DNA of 64,000 nucleotides from Dyadobacter sp. CY312 (GCF_021390535.1 NZ_JAJUXG010000014.1:240898-304897), one strand, 5' to 3'. Positions 24,747 through 33,800 are shown, numbered from the stretch's first letter. The notes: a model not told the origin generated them from the sequence alone. Made by a program: numbers and translations.

Positions 24747-25508
24747 ATGAAATCCAATAAATGGTTGATCGTGATAGCTGTACCGCTGCTTTTGGTTGGA
24801 GCGGGTTTTTGATGGTGGAAGTCGCCGGGATCTGACAAGGCGAAAGATAAAGCAGTAAACAAGGTGATGCCAACAATTGGGGTTGCTTCTGCTCAAATTA
24901 CAGATAGCGATGCGGACCGAATTAAAGTAATTAGTAAAAACACGGTCTTCAATCCGTTGACATTGAAACAGAAAAACTGAACTACACGATTTACATAGAT
25001 TCTGTGAAGGTGATTGAAGGTGCCTACGAAAAGCCGATCAGCATTCGTTCTTCCGGCAGCTCAACTTTGACGCTGCCAATGCAATTACTGTCCAAACCGA
25101 TGGCAGAGGTCTTGAAATACTTTGAGGACAAGAAATAGATAGTGCGAATTACAGCATTGAAGCATCTTTCGAAGTGGACGTGCCCATTGCCGGCGAGCGT
25201 AGGTTCACAATGAACGTCACCAAAAGACTCCCTGCTTTCAGAATTCCAAGATCAAGGTAAAATATGAGCGGAGTTTTGGAAAAGATTATAAACATCCTCG
25301 CCAAGGAAGTCAGGATGTTTCCATGCATGCGAGGGTTACGGACGGAAACATGCTAAAAACGGGCTGGAAAATGCTGACGGATAAAAAGGATACGAAATTC
25401 ACAGGGGCGCTGGATTCTGAGAATAAAATGTTAAGCAAAAGCAAAATGTCTACAATAATCACCGGCACGCTTGATGAAATTGTAAATGCCGTTAAGAAAG
25501 TGAAGTGA
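24747..25508 (+). pseudogene. LEA type 2 / WHy-domain protein, several lesions
   Basis: Remains of an exported or membrane-anchored water-stress (LEA14/WHy-like) protein. ATG 24747 begins a signal/anchor (MKSNKWLIVIAVPLLLVGAGF) ended by TGA at 24810; the same frame goes on as WWKSPGSDKAKDKAVNKVM and DRIKVISKNTVFNPL. Near 24960 it moves one frame (ETEKLNYTIYIDSVKVIEG), at about 25135 again (DSANYSIEASFEVDVPIAG), and the end TDKKDTKFTGALDSE...TGTLDEIVNAVKKVK is in a further frame. So one stop and about three frameshifts have accumulated. LEA type 2 proteins are linked to desiccation and osmotic stress. It is clearly dead unless the sequence is wrong. Confidence 0.75.
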
Positions 25509-25513
25509 TAGCT

Positions 25514-25936
25514 TTAATAAAAACCAAATTCCTTACCTGCCGACATCATCTCATTATTCGTCAATTGATCGTTTGTGGTAAGGTTTATATCTTCTCTACC
25601 TAAAACACTGTAGTCCAGTAGCGTACTAAATATCCTGCCGGTTCTTGAAAGAAATGCGCCAAGGTATCTTCTGCGGCTTAAATCTCCTTGTTTAAGTAAT
25701 TCTTCTGACTTATCAATTTTCTCCATTGCTCTGTAAATCACGTAAATTTTTGTCTTCTTATACTCTGCGGAGTCATCGGGTAGCTGCACATCAGATATAA
25801 TCCTTTTGAAAAATACCGGTTGCCAGTTGGCAACCCAGGCATCGTCCGGCAGGTGTTCAACCACTTGCGGCTGGCAAAATGTCAGGGCGTATGTGAAAGC
25901 AAGTAAACCTGCTGCAAATCTGATACATGTGCACAT
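25514..25936 (-). CDS. Exported hypothetical protein, 140 aa
   Basis: I do not recognise the family. Start taken at ATG 25936 (MCTCIRFAAGLLAFTYALTF), which gives a plausible signal peptide and puts the start 53 nt from a TGGCA motif; the frame is open to 25975. The mature part is charged and helical (KTKIYVIYRAMEKIDKSEELL, LSRRRYLGAFLSRTGRIF) and the end EMMSAGKEFGFY has no motif. It converges on the LEA pseudogene. Possibly periplasmic. Confidence 0.6.
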   Translation of the reverse strand: MCTCIRFAAGLLAFTYALTFCQPQVVEHLPDDAWVANWQPVFFKRIISDVQLPDDSAEYKKTKIYVIYRAMEKIDKSEELLKQGDLSRRRYLGAFLSRTGRIFSTLLDYSVLGREDINLTTNDQLTNNEMMSAGKEFGFY

Positions 25937-25962
25937 TTCATAATTGTTCGTTTTTTTAAAAT

Positions 25963-25989
25963 CGCCGTGCACCAATAAAAATCCTGCCA
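25963..25989 (-). promoter_or_regulatory. Sigma-54-like motif before an exported protein
   Basis: Minus-strand TGGCAGGATTTTTATTGG, first T at 25989, 53 nt before ATG 25936. Divergent pair with 26077. Confidence 0.6.
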
Positions 25990-26076
25990 GAAGCGCCCTG
26001 AAAATTACTTCATACTAGAACTTGTTCAATTCCCCACAAGTGTAGAATAAGTATTCTCACCAGGCCGCGATTCCAA

Positions 26077-26103
26077 TGGCACAAGTTTTTACAAGGGGCG
26101 GGA
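26077..26103 (+). promoter_or_regulatory. Sigma-54-like motif before manganese catalase
   Basis: TGGCACAAGTTTTTACAA begins at 26077, 58 nt before ATG 26135, one of the best matches in the set. Confidence 0.65.
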
Positions 26104-26134
26104 TTCTCATTTGAAAAACCAAACCAATTACACC

Positions 26135-27094
26135 ATGTTTTATCACGTAAAGGAATTACAATTCAATGCGCGGGTCTCGAAGCCGGACCCGAAATTTGCA
26201 CGTTTGCTACTCGAACAATTTGGAGGAGCTAACGGAGAGCTCAAAGCAGCAATGCAGTATTTTGTACAGGCATTCAGCGTCAAAAATCCGTATCCGGACA
26301 AGTATGATTTGTTGATGGACATTGCTACTGAAGAGTTCAGTCACCTGGAAATTGTTGGCGCTACCATTCAAATGTTGTTGAGCGGCGTGAACGGTGAGCT
26401 CAAAAATGCTTCCGACGAATCAGAGATTATGAAACTGCTGGACGGACAGGAGGCGAAAGAAGACTTCATTCACGAAGCAATTATCAACCCGCATTTTGGA
26501 GTACTTACCGGTGGCGGTCCTGCGCTGACGGACAGCAACGGAATTCCCTGGACGGCGGCTTACGTTACTGCAAACGGTGATCTGACGGTGGATTTGAGGT
26601 CTAACATCGCTTCGGAATCCCGTGCCAAAATCGTCTATGAATATCTGATGAAGTTCACGGATGACGAGTATGTAAAAGAAACACTTCGCTTCCTGATGAC
26701 TCGTGAAATTGCACATTATCAGATGTTTGAGGCGGCACTAGCCACGATTCAACCTAATTTCCCTCCCGGCATTTTGCAAGGAGATCCGCGTTACAGCAAT
26801 ACTTACTACAACATGTCGAGCGGTCAGGATGCGACTGGTCCGTGGAATCAGGGCATCAGCACACAACTTGGCGAAACCTGGCAGTATATCGAAGATCCAT
26901 TGCAGCAGGTATTGGAAACGGAAGGATTGACCAATCTGGCGCCAACCGGGACCGACCGTACTCAAAAAACTATAAAAGAGCTGGAAAAAGAATTGAGCAA
27001 GCTGCGTAGTGAAGAAATCATAAGTGCAACTGCCGAAATCGACCAGCAGTGGAGTACTTACGACAAATTCGGCGGCATAGCCACGGAACTTTAA
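26135..27094 (+). CDS. Manganese catalase family protein
   Basis: A di-manganese (non-haem) catalase, about 319 residues, that would break down hydrogen peroxide in the cytosol. Seen: MFYHVKELQFNARVSKPDP at the start, the first ligand Glu in GGANGELKAAMQYF (E35), ligands in ATEEFSHLEIVG (E66 and H70 region), and the last ligand His in LMTREIAHYQMFEAAL. These positions agree with the known five-ligand set. The frame is open to a TTG at 26111, but ATG 26135 fits the family. A DsbA-like gene overlaps its end. Strong promoter-like motif upstream. Confidence 0.92.
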   Translation: MFYHVKELQFNARVSKPDPKFARLLLEQFGGANGELKAAMQYFVQAFSVKNPYPDKYDLLMDIATEEFSHLEIVGATIQMLLSGVNGELKNASDESEIMKLLDGQEAKEDFIHEAIINPHFGVLTGGGPALTDSNGIPWTAAYVTANGDLTVDLRSNIASESRAKIVYEYLMKFTDDEYVKETLRFLMTREIAHYQMFEAALATIQPNFPPGILQGDPRYSNTYYNMSSGQDATGPWNQGISTQLGETWQYIEDPLQQVLETEGLTNLAPTGTDRTQKTIKELEKELSKLRSEEIISATAEIDQQWSTYDKFGGIATEL

Positions 27095-27792
27095 CCAACA
27101 CTAAATTGGATTTATCGTCACATCAGGCGGATCGGGTAAAAATTGTTTTTTACACCGATCCGCTTTGTTGCTGGAGTTGGGCATTGCAGCCTCACTGGCA
27201 ACGTTTCATCGAAAATTATAAACATCAAATCACCTACTTTTACTGCATGGGTGGGATGATTCCGGATTGGAAGAAATTCAACGATCCGTTCAATTCTGTA
27301 AGCCGACCTGCACAAATGGGACCGATATGGATGGAAGCGCAGCACAAAACGGGAGCCGAAATCAACGATTTGATCTGGATTGAAAATCCGCCTGCTTCCT
27401 CCTACCCTGCCTGCATTGCTGTAAAAACGGCAGGTTTGCAAAGTTTTGAAGCATCGGAAATGTATCTACGGGCAGTTTGGAAAGCTGTGATGGTCGATTC
27501 GCTGGATATATCGAAAAAGGAAATTTTACTGAAAATCGCAGGTGATTTAAATATAAGTAAATCCGTAGCTTTTGATTTTGACCGGTTTGAAAATGAATAC
27601 AACAATGAGCTGAGCCGGGATGCATTCCGTAATGATCTGAGGCAGATTAGCTACAACAAAATCGGACGCTTCCCGACAATGACTTTAACAAAAGCAGGCA
27701 AAGGATTGATCATGACCGGTTACCGGCCGTACGAAGCACTGGTGGAAGCATTTGATCAGTTACAGCTGATTTGTGAAGAGCAGGTGGTATAA
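27049..27792 (+). CDS. DsbA-family thioredoxin-fold protein
   Basis: A thioredoxin-fold protein of the DsbA/FrnE group, about 230-247 residues. Seen: strand and active site VFYTDPLCCWSWALQPHW (Cys-Cys-Trp in place of the usual CxxC), the helical insert with YPACIAVKTAGLQSFE, and the cis-Pro loop GRFPTMTLTKAG. It overlaps the catalase gene by 46 nt if ATG 27049 is used; TTG 27106 right after the catalase stop is an alternative. A redox role with the catalase is likely; the missing second Cys argues against classic disulfide exchange. No signal peptide, so cytosolic. Confidence 0.85.
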   Translation: MEYLRQIRRHSHGTLTNTKLDLSSHQADRVKIVFYTDPLCCWSWALQPHWQRFIENYKHQITYFYCMGGMIPDWKKFNDPFNSVSRPAQMGPIWMEAQHKTGAEINDLIWIENPPASSYPACIAVKTAGLQSFEASEMYLRAVWKAVMVDSLDISKKEILLKIAGDLNISKSVAFDFDRFENEYNNELSRDAFRNDLRQISYNKIGRFPTMTLTKAGKGLIMTGYRPYEALVEAFDQLQLICEEQVV

Positions 27793-27796
27793 AATG

Positions 27797-27843
27797 GAAA
27801 AGAGTGAAGCACCTTCCGGTTGGTTGGGTGCTTCACTCTTTTC
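27797..27843. terminator. Strong bidirectional hairpin terminator
   Basis: A perfect 17-bp stem (27797-27813 with 27827-27843, sequence AAAAGAGTGAAGCACC in the left arm) with a 13-nt loop. The A-run and T-run of the arms suit termination in both directions. It lies just after the DsbA-like stop and just after the end of the opposite lipoprotein gene. Confidence 0.85.
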
Positions 27844-28070
27844 TCAATGTCTCTCATCCGAATTTATCGTATCACGCCCTGGGGTTGCCCGCTTTTGCTC
27901 ATCGCTTTGCTCAATGTGGTCGCGCACATCCGCAGAAGTTGTGTCTTTACCAATCACTGTTGAATCGATCGGTGTGCCTTGGTCAGCTCATTCTGACTCT
28001 TCTCGTTTTGGGAACATCCCAGCTGTAAAATGGCTGCGATGCCAAGGACTGCGAAAGTTTTCGATTTCAT
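27844..28070 (-). pseudogene. Small lipoprotein, frameshifted
   Basis: On the minus strand an ATG at 28070 begins MKSKTFAVLGIAAILQLGCS, a clear lipoprotein signal (lipobox LQLGC). The mature frame ends early (HRSIQQ-stop), while the other frame reads GTPIDSTVIGKDTTSADVRD, HIEQSDEQKRATPG and DTINSDERH before a stop directly at the terminator. The total length is one base short of a multiple of three, so a one-base deletion explains the break. About 75 codons when repaired. Resembles the intact small lipoprotein at 16102-16407 in design. Function unknown. Confidence 0.6.
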
Positions 28071-28152
28071 AATCTTTTGTTTTAGGTGAAAGTTTTGCTA
28101 CTGGCTCAACGTGCGCCTGTCTTATAAAAGTTGTTTCAAAACCGCGTTCAGT

Positions 28153-28180
28153 TGGCACGAAAATTATTACTGCACCCATC
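28153..28180 (+). promoter_or_regulatory. Sigma-54-like motif before glgX
   Basis: TGGCACGAAAATTATTAC begins at 28153, 73 nt before ATG 28226. Confidence 0.55.
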
Positions 28181-28225
28181 CGATTGACAAACTCAACACA
28201 TTAAAAATTTAAAAAAATCAATGTT

Positions 28226-30409
28226 ATGGAAAGGCGTATAGAAAATGAATTGCTGGAATCACCGGTAGACGACCAGGTGCTGACATTACCCGGCAAGCCG
28301 TATCCTTTGGGTGCAACGTGGGATGGAAAAGGAATTAATTTCGCTGTTTTTTCCGAGAATGCGGATGGTATAGAACTTTGCCTTTTTGAAGAAGAAAATG
28401 AGTCCGACGAATATATTAAAATCAAGATTGAGGAAGTAACACACCACATCTGGCACGTGTATGTTCCCGGACTTAAACCCGGACAGCTTTTTGGATATCG
28501 GGCTTATGGTCCATATGAACCTGAAAACGGGCATCGCTTCAACGGAAATAAGCTATTGCTTGATCCTTACGCAAAAGCCATTAATGGGACCATAAATTGG
28601 GGAAATGCGGTTTTTGGTTATCAGATCGGAAGTGAAAAGGAAGATCTCAGTTTCAGTGACACTGACAGCGCGGGATTTATGCCAAAAGCTGTGGTTATCA
28701 ATCCGGAATTTGACTGGCAGGACGATAAACGTCACGATATTCTTTATCATAATACAGTTATTTACGAGCTTCACGTAAAGGGATTTTCGAAACTGAATGA
28801 AGAAATTCCGGAGGAAATACGCGGTACCTACGCAGCCATTGCGCATCCTATCTCAATTAAATATTTGAAAGACCTGGGCGTTTCCGCTGTTGAACTGATG
28901 CCCATACATCATTTTGTGGAGGATCAGCATTTGCTGGAAAAAGGGCTAACCAATTATTGGGGTTACAATTCTTTGGGTTTCTTTGCCCCTGATCCAAGAT
29001 ATAGCAGCAACCGGGAGCCAGGCGCACAGGTTACCGAATTCAAAGAAATGGTTCGGGAGCTACACAAAGCGGGAATTGAGGTAATTCTGGATGTGGTATA
29101 CAACCACACGGCGGAAGGAAATCATCAGGGACCAACTTTGTCTTTCAAAGGATTGGATAATGCGTCTTATTACCGGCTGGTGGAAGACGATAAGCGACAC
29201 TACATGGACTACACCGGTACGGGCAACACACTGAATGTGCAGCTTCCGAATGTACTGGCATTGATCATGGACAGTCTCCGCTATTGGATCACGGAAATGC
29301 ATGTCGATGGTTTCCGCTTCGACCTTGCAGCTTCCCTTGCACGTACGCTGCATGAAACTGATACCCTGAGTTCATTTTTTAGTATTATTTATCAGGACCC
29401 GATTATTTCCCAGGTCAAAATTATTGCTGAGCCCTGGGATATTGGTGATGGTGGTTATATGGTTGGTAAATTCCCTCCTGGCTGGGGTGAATGGAATGGT
29501 ATGTTCCGGGATCAGGTTCGAAACTTCTGGCGCGGGCGCGATATTAAAATGACTGCTTTCGCGCATCGATTTACAGGAAGTCCCGATTTATACCAAAACG
29601 ATTACCGTAGACCAACGGCCAGTGTGAACTTCATTACTGCGCACGACGGCTTCACGCTCAACGACCTTGTGAGCTACGATGAGAAACACAATGAAGCGAA
29701 TGGCGAAGACAATAAGGATGGTGAAAATAATAACCATTCGTGGAATTGCGGTGTGGAGGGGCCAACCGACGACCCGGATATCAAGGCTCTTCGTGAAAGA
29801 CAAAAAAGAAATTTGCTGACCACCATGTTCCTATCACAAGGTGTACCGATGCTGGTTGCCGGTGACGAGTTCGGCAGGACGCAAAATGGAAATAACAATG
29901 CCTATTGTCACGATGATAAAATATCGTGGCTCGACTGGCAAAATGCGGATTGGAACCTGTTCGAGTTCACCAAATCCCTCATTCACTTTTGCGAGGAGCA
30001 TCCTACTTTCAGGCGCCGCCGCTGGTTTCAGGACTTGCCGGTTGCCGGTTCGGATGTTAAAGACATCATGTGGTTTCGGCCGGATGGACATCAGATTCCC
30101 GATCAGCAGTGGGACGAGGATATTGCGAGATCTTTTGGAGTGTTTCTTAACGGAAGAGGTATAAGGTGTGTAGATCTAGAAGGAAAGAGAATTCAGGATG
30201 ACCACTTTTACATCATTTTTCATACCGGCGGAGATCACACCGACTTCGTACTTCCAAGCGAAGAATGCGGATCTGAGTGGCGCATTGTGATCAATACAGC
30301 AGAAAATTTTATCGGGGAGGGCGATCAAATCATTGGAACTGCTGATACCGTAAATGTGATAGGCCACGCTGTGGTTGTATTGAAATGCCTTGCCGCAACT
30401 TCACCTTAA
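28226..30409 (+). CDS. glgX: Glycogen debranching enzyme GlgX (isoamylase type, GH13)
   Basis: A GH13_11 debranching enzyme, 727 residues, which hydrolyses alpha-1,6 branch points of glycogen or limit dextrin. Seen: N-terminal CBM48 (PYPLGATWDGKGINFAVFSE), the barrel motifs DVVYNHTAEGNHQGP, the nucleophile Asp in DGFRFDLAASLAR, acid/base Glu in IIAEPWDIGDG and the transition-state Asp in FITAHDGFTLNDLVSY. The full length and all four conserved GH13 regions are intact. With TreZ and TreY-MalQ at 39-45 kb it would supply linear maltodextrins for trehalose synthesis; the TreX function is often performed by GlgX-type enzymes. It has its own promoter-like motif; the broken SemiSWEET gene follows by 10 nt. 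Confidence 0.95.
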   Translation: MERRIENELLESPVDDQVLTLPGKPYPLGATWDGKGINFAVFSENADGIELCLFEEENESDEYIKIKIEEVTHHIWHVYVPGLKPGQLFGYRAYGPYEPENGHRFNGNKLLLDPYAKAINGTINWGNAVFGYQIGSEKEDLSFSDTDSAGFMPKAVVINPEFDWQDDKRHDILYHNTVIYELHVKGFSKLNEEIPEEIRGTYAAIAHPISIKYLKDLGVSAVELMPIHHFVEDQHLLEKGLTNYWGYNSLGFFAPDPRYSSNREPGAQVTEFKEMVRELHKAGIEVILDVVYNHTAEGNHQGPTLSFKGLDNASYYRLVEDDKRHYMDYTGTGNTLNVQLPNVLALIMDSLRYWITEMHVDGFRFDLAASLARTLHETDTLSSFFSIIYQDPIISQVKIIAEPWDIGDGGYMVGKFPPGWGEWNGMFRDQVRNFWRGRDIKMTAFAHRFTGSPDLYQNDYRRPTASVNFITAHDGFTLNDLVSYDEKHNEANGEDNKDGENNNHSWNCGVEGPTDDPDIKALRERQKRNLLTTMFLSQGVPMLVAGDEFGRTQNGNNNAYCHDDKISWLDWQNADWNLFEFTKSLIHFCEEHPTFRRRRWFQDLPVAGSDVKDIMWFRPDGHQIPDQQWDEDIARSFGVFLNGRGIRCVDLEGKRIQDDHFYIIFHTGGDHTDFVLPSEECGSEWRIVINTAENFIGEGDQIIGTADTVNVIGHAVVVLKCLAATSP

Positions 30410-30419
30410 TGATTAAAAT

Positions 30420-30682
30420 ATGGAATTCATAGACGGATTCGGTTTGGTTGCCGTTATTTGCACTTCCTCCGCAGTGATACCGCAGCTGGTAACAACAATC
30501 AAAAAGAAAAAGGCAAGTGAGGTTTCCATGGCCATGTTCATTGTGTTGCTCACCGGTAAGGCGCTGTGGGTTTATTATGGTTTTGAAAAAAAGACATTCC
30601 CATCATCCCCACCAACATTTTCACAATATGTTTAAACATAGCCATGCCGTTTTTAAAGTATAAATACAAAGACAATAAATAA
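30420..30682 (+). pseudogene. SemiSWEET-type sugar transporter, frameshifted
   Basis: A half-size PQ-loop (SemiSWEET) sugar carrier. ATG 30420 starts MEFIDGFGLVAVICTSSAVIPQLVTTI and KALWVYYGFEKK (helices 1 and 2); the remaining helix 3, reading DIPIIPTNIFTICLNIAMPF and LKYKYKDNK to a TAA at 30680, is in another frame. The shift is a seven-A run at 30586-30592; with eight A, the sequence GFEKK-DIPII is continuous. So one base is missing in a homopolymer. It lies 10 nt after glgX, which fits transport of a breakdown product. About 87 codons when repaired. Confidence 0.85.
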
Positions 30683-30858
30683 AGCTGTGAAAAATGCGAT
30701 TGCCCGGAAAGAGTAATCCTTCGGGTAATATCGCGACATCATCTAAGACACTATCCCAACTTCTTAATGCTGCCGGCTATCGCGGACGACCAGTCGAAGG
30801 CCGAAAGCCGACTGCAAAAGGCAACCACCATATCAACTACGCTAAAAATTGAACTTCT

Positions 30859-32409
30859 ATGGAAAAAAATCAAAACACCCGCGACGGACGAAACGAAAGT
30901 TTGTGGCAAAAAAATACCTCTGCATTAACTCCTGCTTCAGAATTTAATCCATCTAAAATTTATGATGTACTCATCGTCGGAGCCGGCATTACGGGCATTA
31001 CAACTGCTTTATTGGTTCAAAAAGCAGGCTTACACTGTGTGATCGCAGAAGCTCACAATCCCGGGTATGGCACCACGGGAGGCACAAGTGCTCACATCAA
31101 CACCTTTGCAGACACGACTTTTGCCGAGGTTGAAAGCGCGTTTAGCAAAGATGCAGCAAAACAGTTTGCCAACTCCATCGTCGAATCTGTGGAGCTGATC
31201 CACGAGCTGGTGGAGACCTATAAAATTGACTGTGATTTCGAATGGAAAAAAGGATATGTGTATTCACAAACCGACGATGAAACCAAGGAGCTTGACGATA
31301 TTCTTGAAAGTTCTATCCGGGTTGGCGTTGAAGTTGTCGTAACCACTCAGGTTCCGGTGAATGTAGCTTACCAGAAAGCAATTGTTTTTAACGGGCAGGC
31401 GCAGTTTCATCCATTGAAATACATTTACGCACTGCAAGCTGAGTTTATAAATCTCGGTGGAGTGCTGATCGAAAATATACTTATTCAGGATATAGAATCC
31501 GAACAGGATGTGCACACTGCCACATCGGATTCCACACAAATTAAGGCAAAAGCTGTGGTGTATGCGACGCATATTCCTCCGGGTGGCGTGAACGTACTGC
31601 ATTTCAGAAATGCCCCATATCGCAGTTATGTTATTGCCGCAACTTTGACAAACGATGCATATCCGGAAGGCTTGGTTTACGACATGCAGGAGCCTTATCA
31701 TTATTTCAGAACGCATGTTATTGACGGGCAAAAATACCTTGTTGCGGGGGGACATGATCATAAAACGGGACATGGAGATCCGGAACAGTCTTTCGCAGAT
31801 TTGATTGAGTTTACTAAAAAATGTTATCCCGTTAAGGAAGTTTTCACCCAATGGTCGGCGCAGTATTTCGTCCCGGCAGACGGCCTGCCCTACATTGGCA
31901 AATTACCCGGAGCACCGGACGGAATTTACGCCGCTACAGGTTTTAACGGAAACGGAATGATTCTTGGCACCGTTTCTGCAATGGTTTTGAGCGACTTGAT
32001 ACTTCAAGGCGAAAGCGAATATGAGGCACTGTTCAATCCTGGCCGCATCAAGCCGATTGCAGGTTTTACTGAAATCGTTAAAGAGAATGCGGATGTTGTT
32101 GCGCGTTTTATTGGTGACCGTTTTGGGGTGGAAAAAATCGAATCTGTTTTCCAGTTACCGACCGACTCGGGTGATATTGTGGAATATCATGGACAAAAAC
32201 TTGCAATTTACAAGGACTCCACCGGCAATGTGCAAGCACTTGATCCTGTATGTACACATGCGAAGTGTATTGTGAACTGGAACAATGCTGAAAAAAGCTG
32301 GGATTGTCCCTGTCACGGTGCGCGTTTTGATACTGACGGAACTGTTCTGACCGGACCGGCACGAGAGAATCTCAGGGAGATAAATCTGAATGTTTTAACT
32401 GAAAATTGA
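30859..32409 (+). CDS. FAD-dependent oxidoreductase with C-terminal Rieske domain
   Basis: A 516-residue fusion. The N-terminal DAO-type FAD domain begins with the dinucleotide motif DVLIVGAGITGITTALLVQ and has EAHNPGYGTTGGTSAHINTF; the C-terminus (residues about 440-510) is a Rieske [2Fe-2S] domain with CTHAKCIVNW and CPCHGARFDTDG. The typical spacing Cys-x-His...Cys-x-x-His of Rieske proteins is present. Such proteins oxidise amines or similar substrates and pass electrons to an acceptor; the substrate is unknown. I see no promoter-like TGGCA motif upstream; the gap 30683-30858 is otherwise featureless. Confidence 0.9.
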   Translation: MEKNQNTRDGRNESLWQKNTSALTPASEFNPSKIYDVLIVGAGITGITTALLVQKAGLHCVIAEAHNPGYGTTGGTSAHINTFADTTFAEVESAFSKDAAKQFANSIVESVELIHELVETYKIDCDFEWKKGYVYSQTDDETKELDDILESSIRVGVEVVVTTQVPVNVAYQKAIVFNGQAQFHPLKYIYALQAEFINLGGVLIENILIQDIESEQDVHTATSDSTQIKAKAVVYATHIPPGGVNVLHFRNAPYRSYVIAATLTNDAYPEGLVYDMQEPYHYFRTHVIDGQKYLVAGGHDHKTGHGDPEQSFADLIEFTKKCYPVKEVFTQWSAQYFVPADGLPYIGKLPGAPDGIYAATGFNGNGMILGTVSAMVLSDLILQGESEYEALFNPGRIKPIAGFTEIVKENADVVARFIGDRFGVEKIESVFQLPTDSGDIVEYHGQKLAIYKDSTGNVQALDPVCTHAKCIVNWNNAEKSWDCPCHGARFDTDGTVLTGPARENLREINLNVLTEN

Positions 32410-32452
32410 TTCTTCAAACACGCATCAGCTACACATTTTTTCTGGCCTCCAC

Positions 32453-32481
32453 TGGCATGATATTTTGTAAAGTATGCTGCG
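32453..32481 (+). promoter_or_regulatory. Sigma-54-like motif before the DUF892 gene
   Basis: TGGCATGATATTTTGTAA begins at 32453, 63 nt before ATG 32516. Confidence 0.6.
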
Positions 32482-32515
32482 ATAAATCAACGCTTACCAT
32501 TTAAAAACTCATTTT

Positions 32516-33061
32516 ATGAAAACGACTAAAAGCAAAACCACCGCCAAAAAACAGATCACAGAACAAGACGGTGAAAAATTAAAAGAATTGTTCGTAGACG
32601 GTCTTAAAGACATTTACTGGGCAGAGAAAAATCTGGCAAAAGCACTTTCCAAAATGTCAAAAAACGCAACTTCGGAAGAATTGAAATCAGCTTTTGATCT
32701 TCACAAAACGCAAACTGAGGAGCATGCTGCCACACTTGAGCAAGTATTCGAAATCATCGGAGAAAAAGCGCAGGCAAAAAAATGTGCGGCAATGGAGGGA
32801 CTGATTGAAGAAGCCAATGAAATCATCGAAAGCACAGAAAAAGGAACTTTGGTTCGTGATTGCGGCTTGATCATGGCTGCCCAAAAAGTAGAGCATTATG
32901 AAATCGCTTCTTACGGCACACTTCGTAACATCGCCAGAACACTGGGTCACGAGGACGTTGCTTCGCTGTTACAGCAAACGCTGGATCAGGAAGGAGAAAC
33001 GGATCACCTGCTAACCGAACTTGCCGAATCGTATGTAAACGAGCAGGCAAGCGTAGAGTAA
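32516..33061 (+). CDS. Ferritin-like DUF892 (YciE/YciF) protein
   Basis: A 181-residue four-helix ferritin-like protein of the DUF892 family, which is induced by osmotic and oxidative stress in many bacteria. Seen: a Lys-rich start, then LKELFVDGLKDIYWAEKNLAK, SAFDLHKTQTEEHAATLEQVF, ALIMAAQKVEHYEIASYGTL-type helix and LLQQTLDQEGETDHLLTELA. The Glu/His residues of the metal site (E and H in EEHA and KVEHYE) are present. It stands alone with its own promoter-like motif and a strong terminator. Confidence 0.92.
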   Translation: MKTTKSKTTAKKQITEQDGEKLKELFVDGLKDIYWAEKNLAKALSKMSKNATSEELKSAFDLHKTQTEEHAATLEQVFEIIGEKAQAKKCAAMEGLIEEANEIIESTEKGTLVRDCGLIMAAQKVEHYEIASYGTLRNIARTLGHEDVASLLQQTLDQEGETDHLLTELAESYVNEQASVE

Positions 33062-33081
33062 AACAAATCGGGAATGAGTAA

Positions 33082-33114
33082 AAAAGCTGACTAAAATTTG
33101 GTCAGCTTTTTTTG
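33082..33114. terminator. Intrinsic terminator after DUF892 gene
   Basis: AAAAGCTGAC (33082-33091) pairs with GTCAGCTTTT (33101-33110), 9-nt loop, followed by more T. It lies between convergent genes and can work both ways. Confidence 0.85.
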
Positions 33115-33128
33115 TTTTACATGACATC

Positions 33129-33800
33129 TTATTTACCAGTTTCTGAATGGGGCGCGTCAACCGGTTTTGACTCGGGAGAACCCTTCTGCCTCAGAAAAAT
33201 GGTGAGCAGAACGATGCTTGCAATTGAAAGAAATTCACTCTGCCAGTTCTGAAAAGTTTCAAACCAAAAATTAGCCTGCGTCAGGTAATTTGCCACACTA
33301 TCCTGCGGATTCCCATTGAGTACATTTTGCTCATTGTGGTCAACCCAACTTCCATAAAGATGCAATCCCCAGCTGATCAGGAAGAGAATCATGAATGCTG
33401 TAAAAAGTGAATTTTCATACAATTTGAGAATAAAACCACCCTTCCTCACAGGCCACGGCGCATCAGGACGAGCCACTGGTTCCCGATCCACATCCTCGGG
33501 CTCATCCAGCGACTTGGACTCCGCGGAGCCTTGCTGGCGAAGGCCTACCGTAAGCACCACATACAGCGCCATTTGCAAAAATTCACTTTCGAAATTTTCG
33601 AATGTAGCTGAGATAAAATGCCCGCTGTGCAGGTAATTCCACATTCCCACAGCCTCTACTCCATCCTGTTCCAATCCCGAATTGTACTCATGCCATCCAG
33701 TAAAGATCTGGCCTACTAGCGCGATCCCAAACAGGGAAAGGACGACAATTCCCAAGCCGTTTTTATAGAAAAATGAATGATGTTTAGTCGTTGCATTCAT
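33129..33800 (-). CDS. Integral membrane protein (duplicated halves)
   Basis: A 223-residue membrane protein, perhaps DUF6766-like. Start taken at ATG 33800 (MNATTKHHSFFYKNGLGIVV); the frame is open to 33938, but that part does not look coding. It has four hydrophobic segments in two similar halves: each half reads a helix (GIVVLSLFGIALVGQIFTGW; FMILFLISWGLHLYGSW), a polar loop with N-x-L and a segment E-F-x-N-x-x-S-E-F-L followed by a helix (ALYVVLTVGLRQQG; IASIVLLTIFLRQKG). The repeat suggests an internal duplication. Function unknown. No TGGCA motif is seen upstream. Confidence 0.75.
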   Translation of the reverse strand: MNATTKHHSFFYKNGLGIVVLSLFGIALVGQIFTGWHEYNSGLEQDGVEAVGMWNYLHSGHFISATFENFESEFLQMALYVVLTVGLRQQGSAESKSLDEPEDVDREPVARPDAPWPVRKGGFILKLYENSLFTAFMILFLISWGLHLYGSWVDHNEQNVLNGNPQDSVANYLTQANFWFETFQNWQSEFLSIASIVLLTIFLRQKGSPESKPVDAPHSETGK

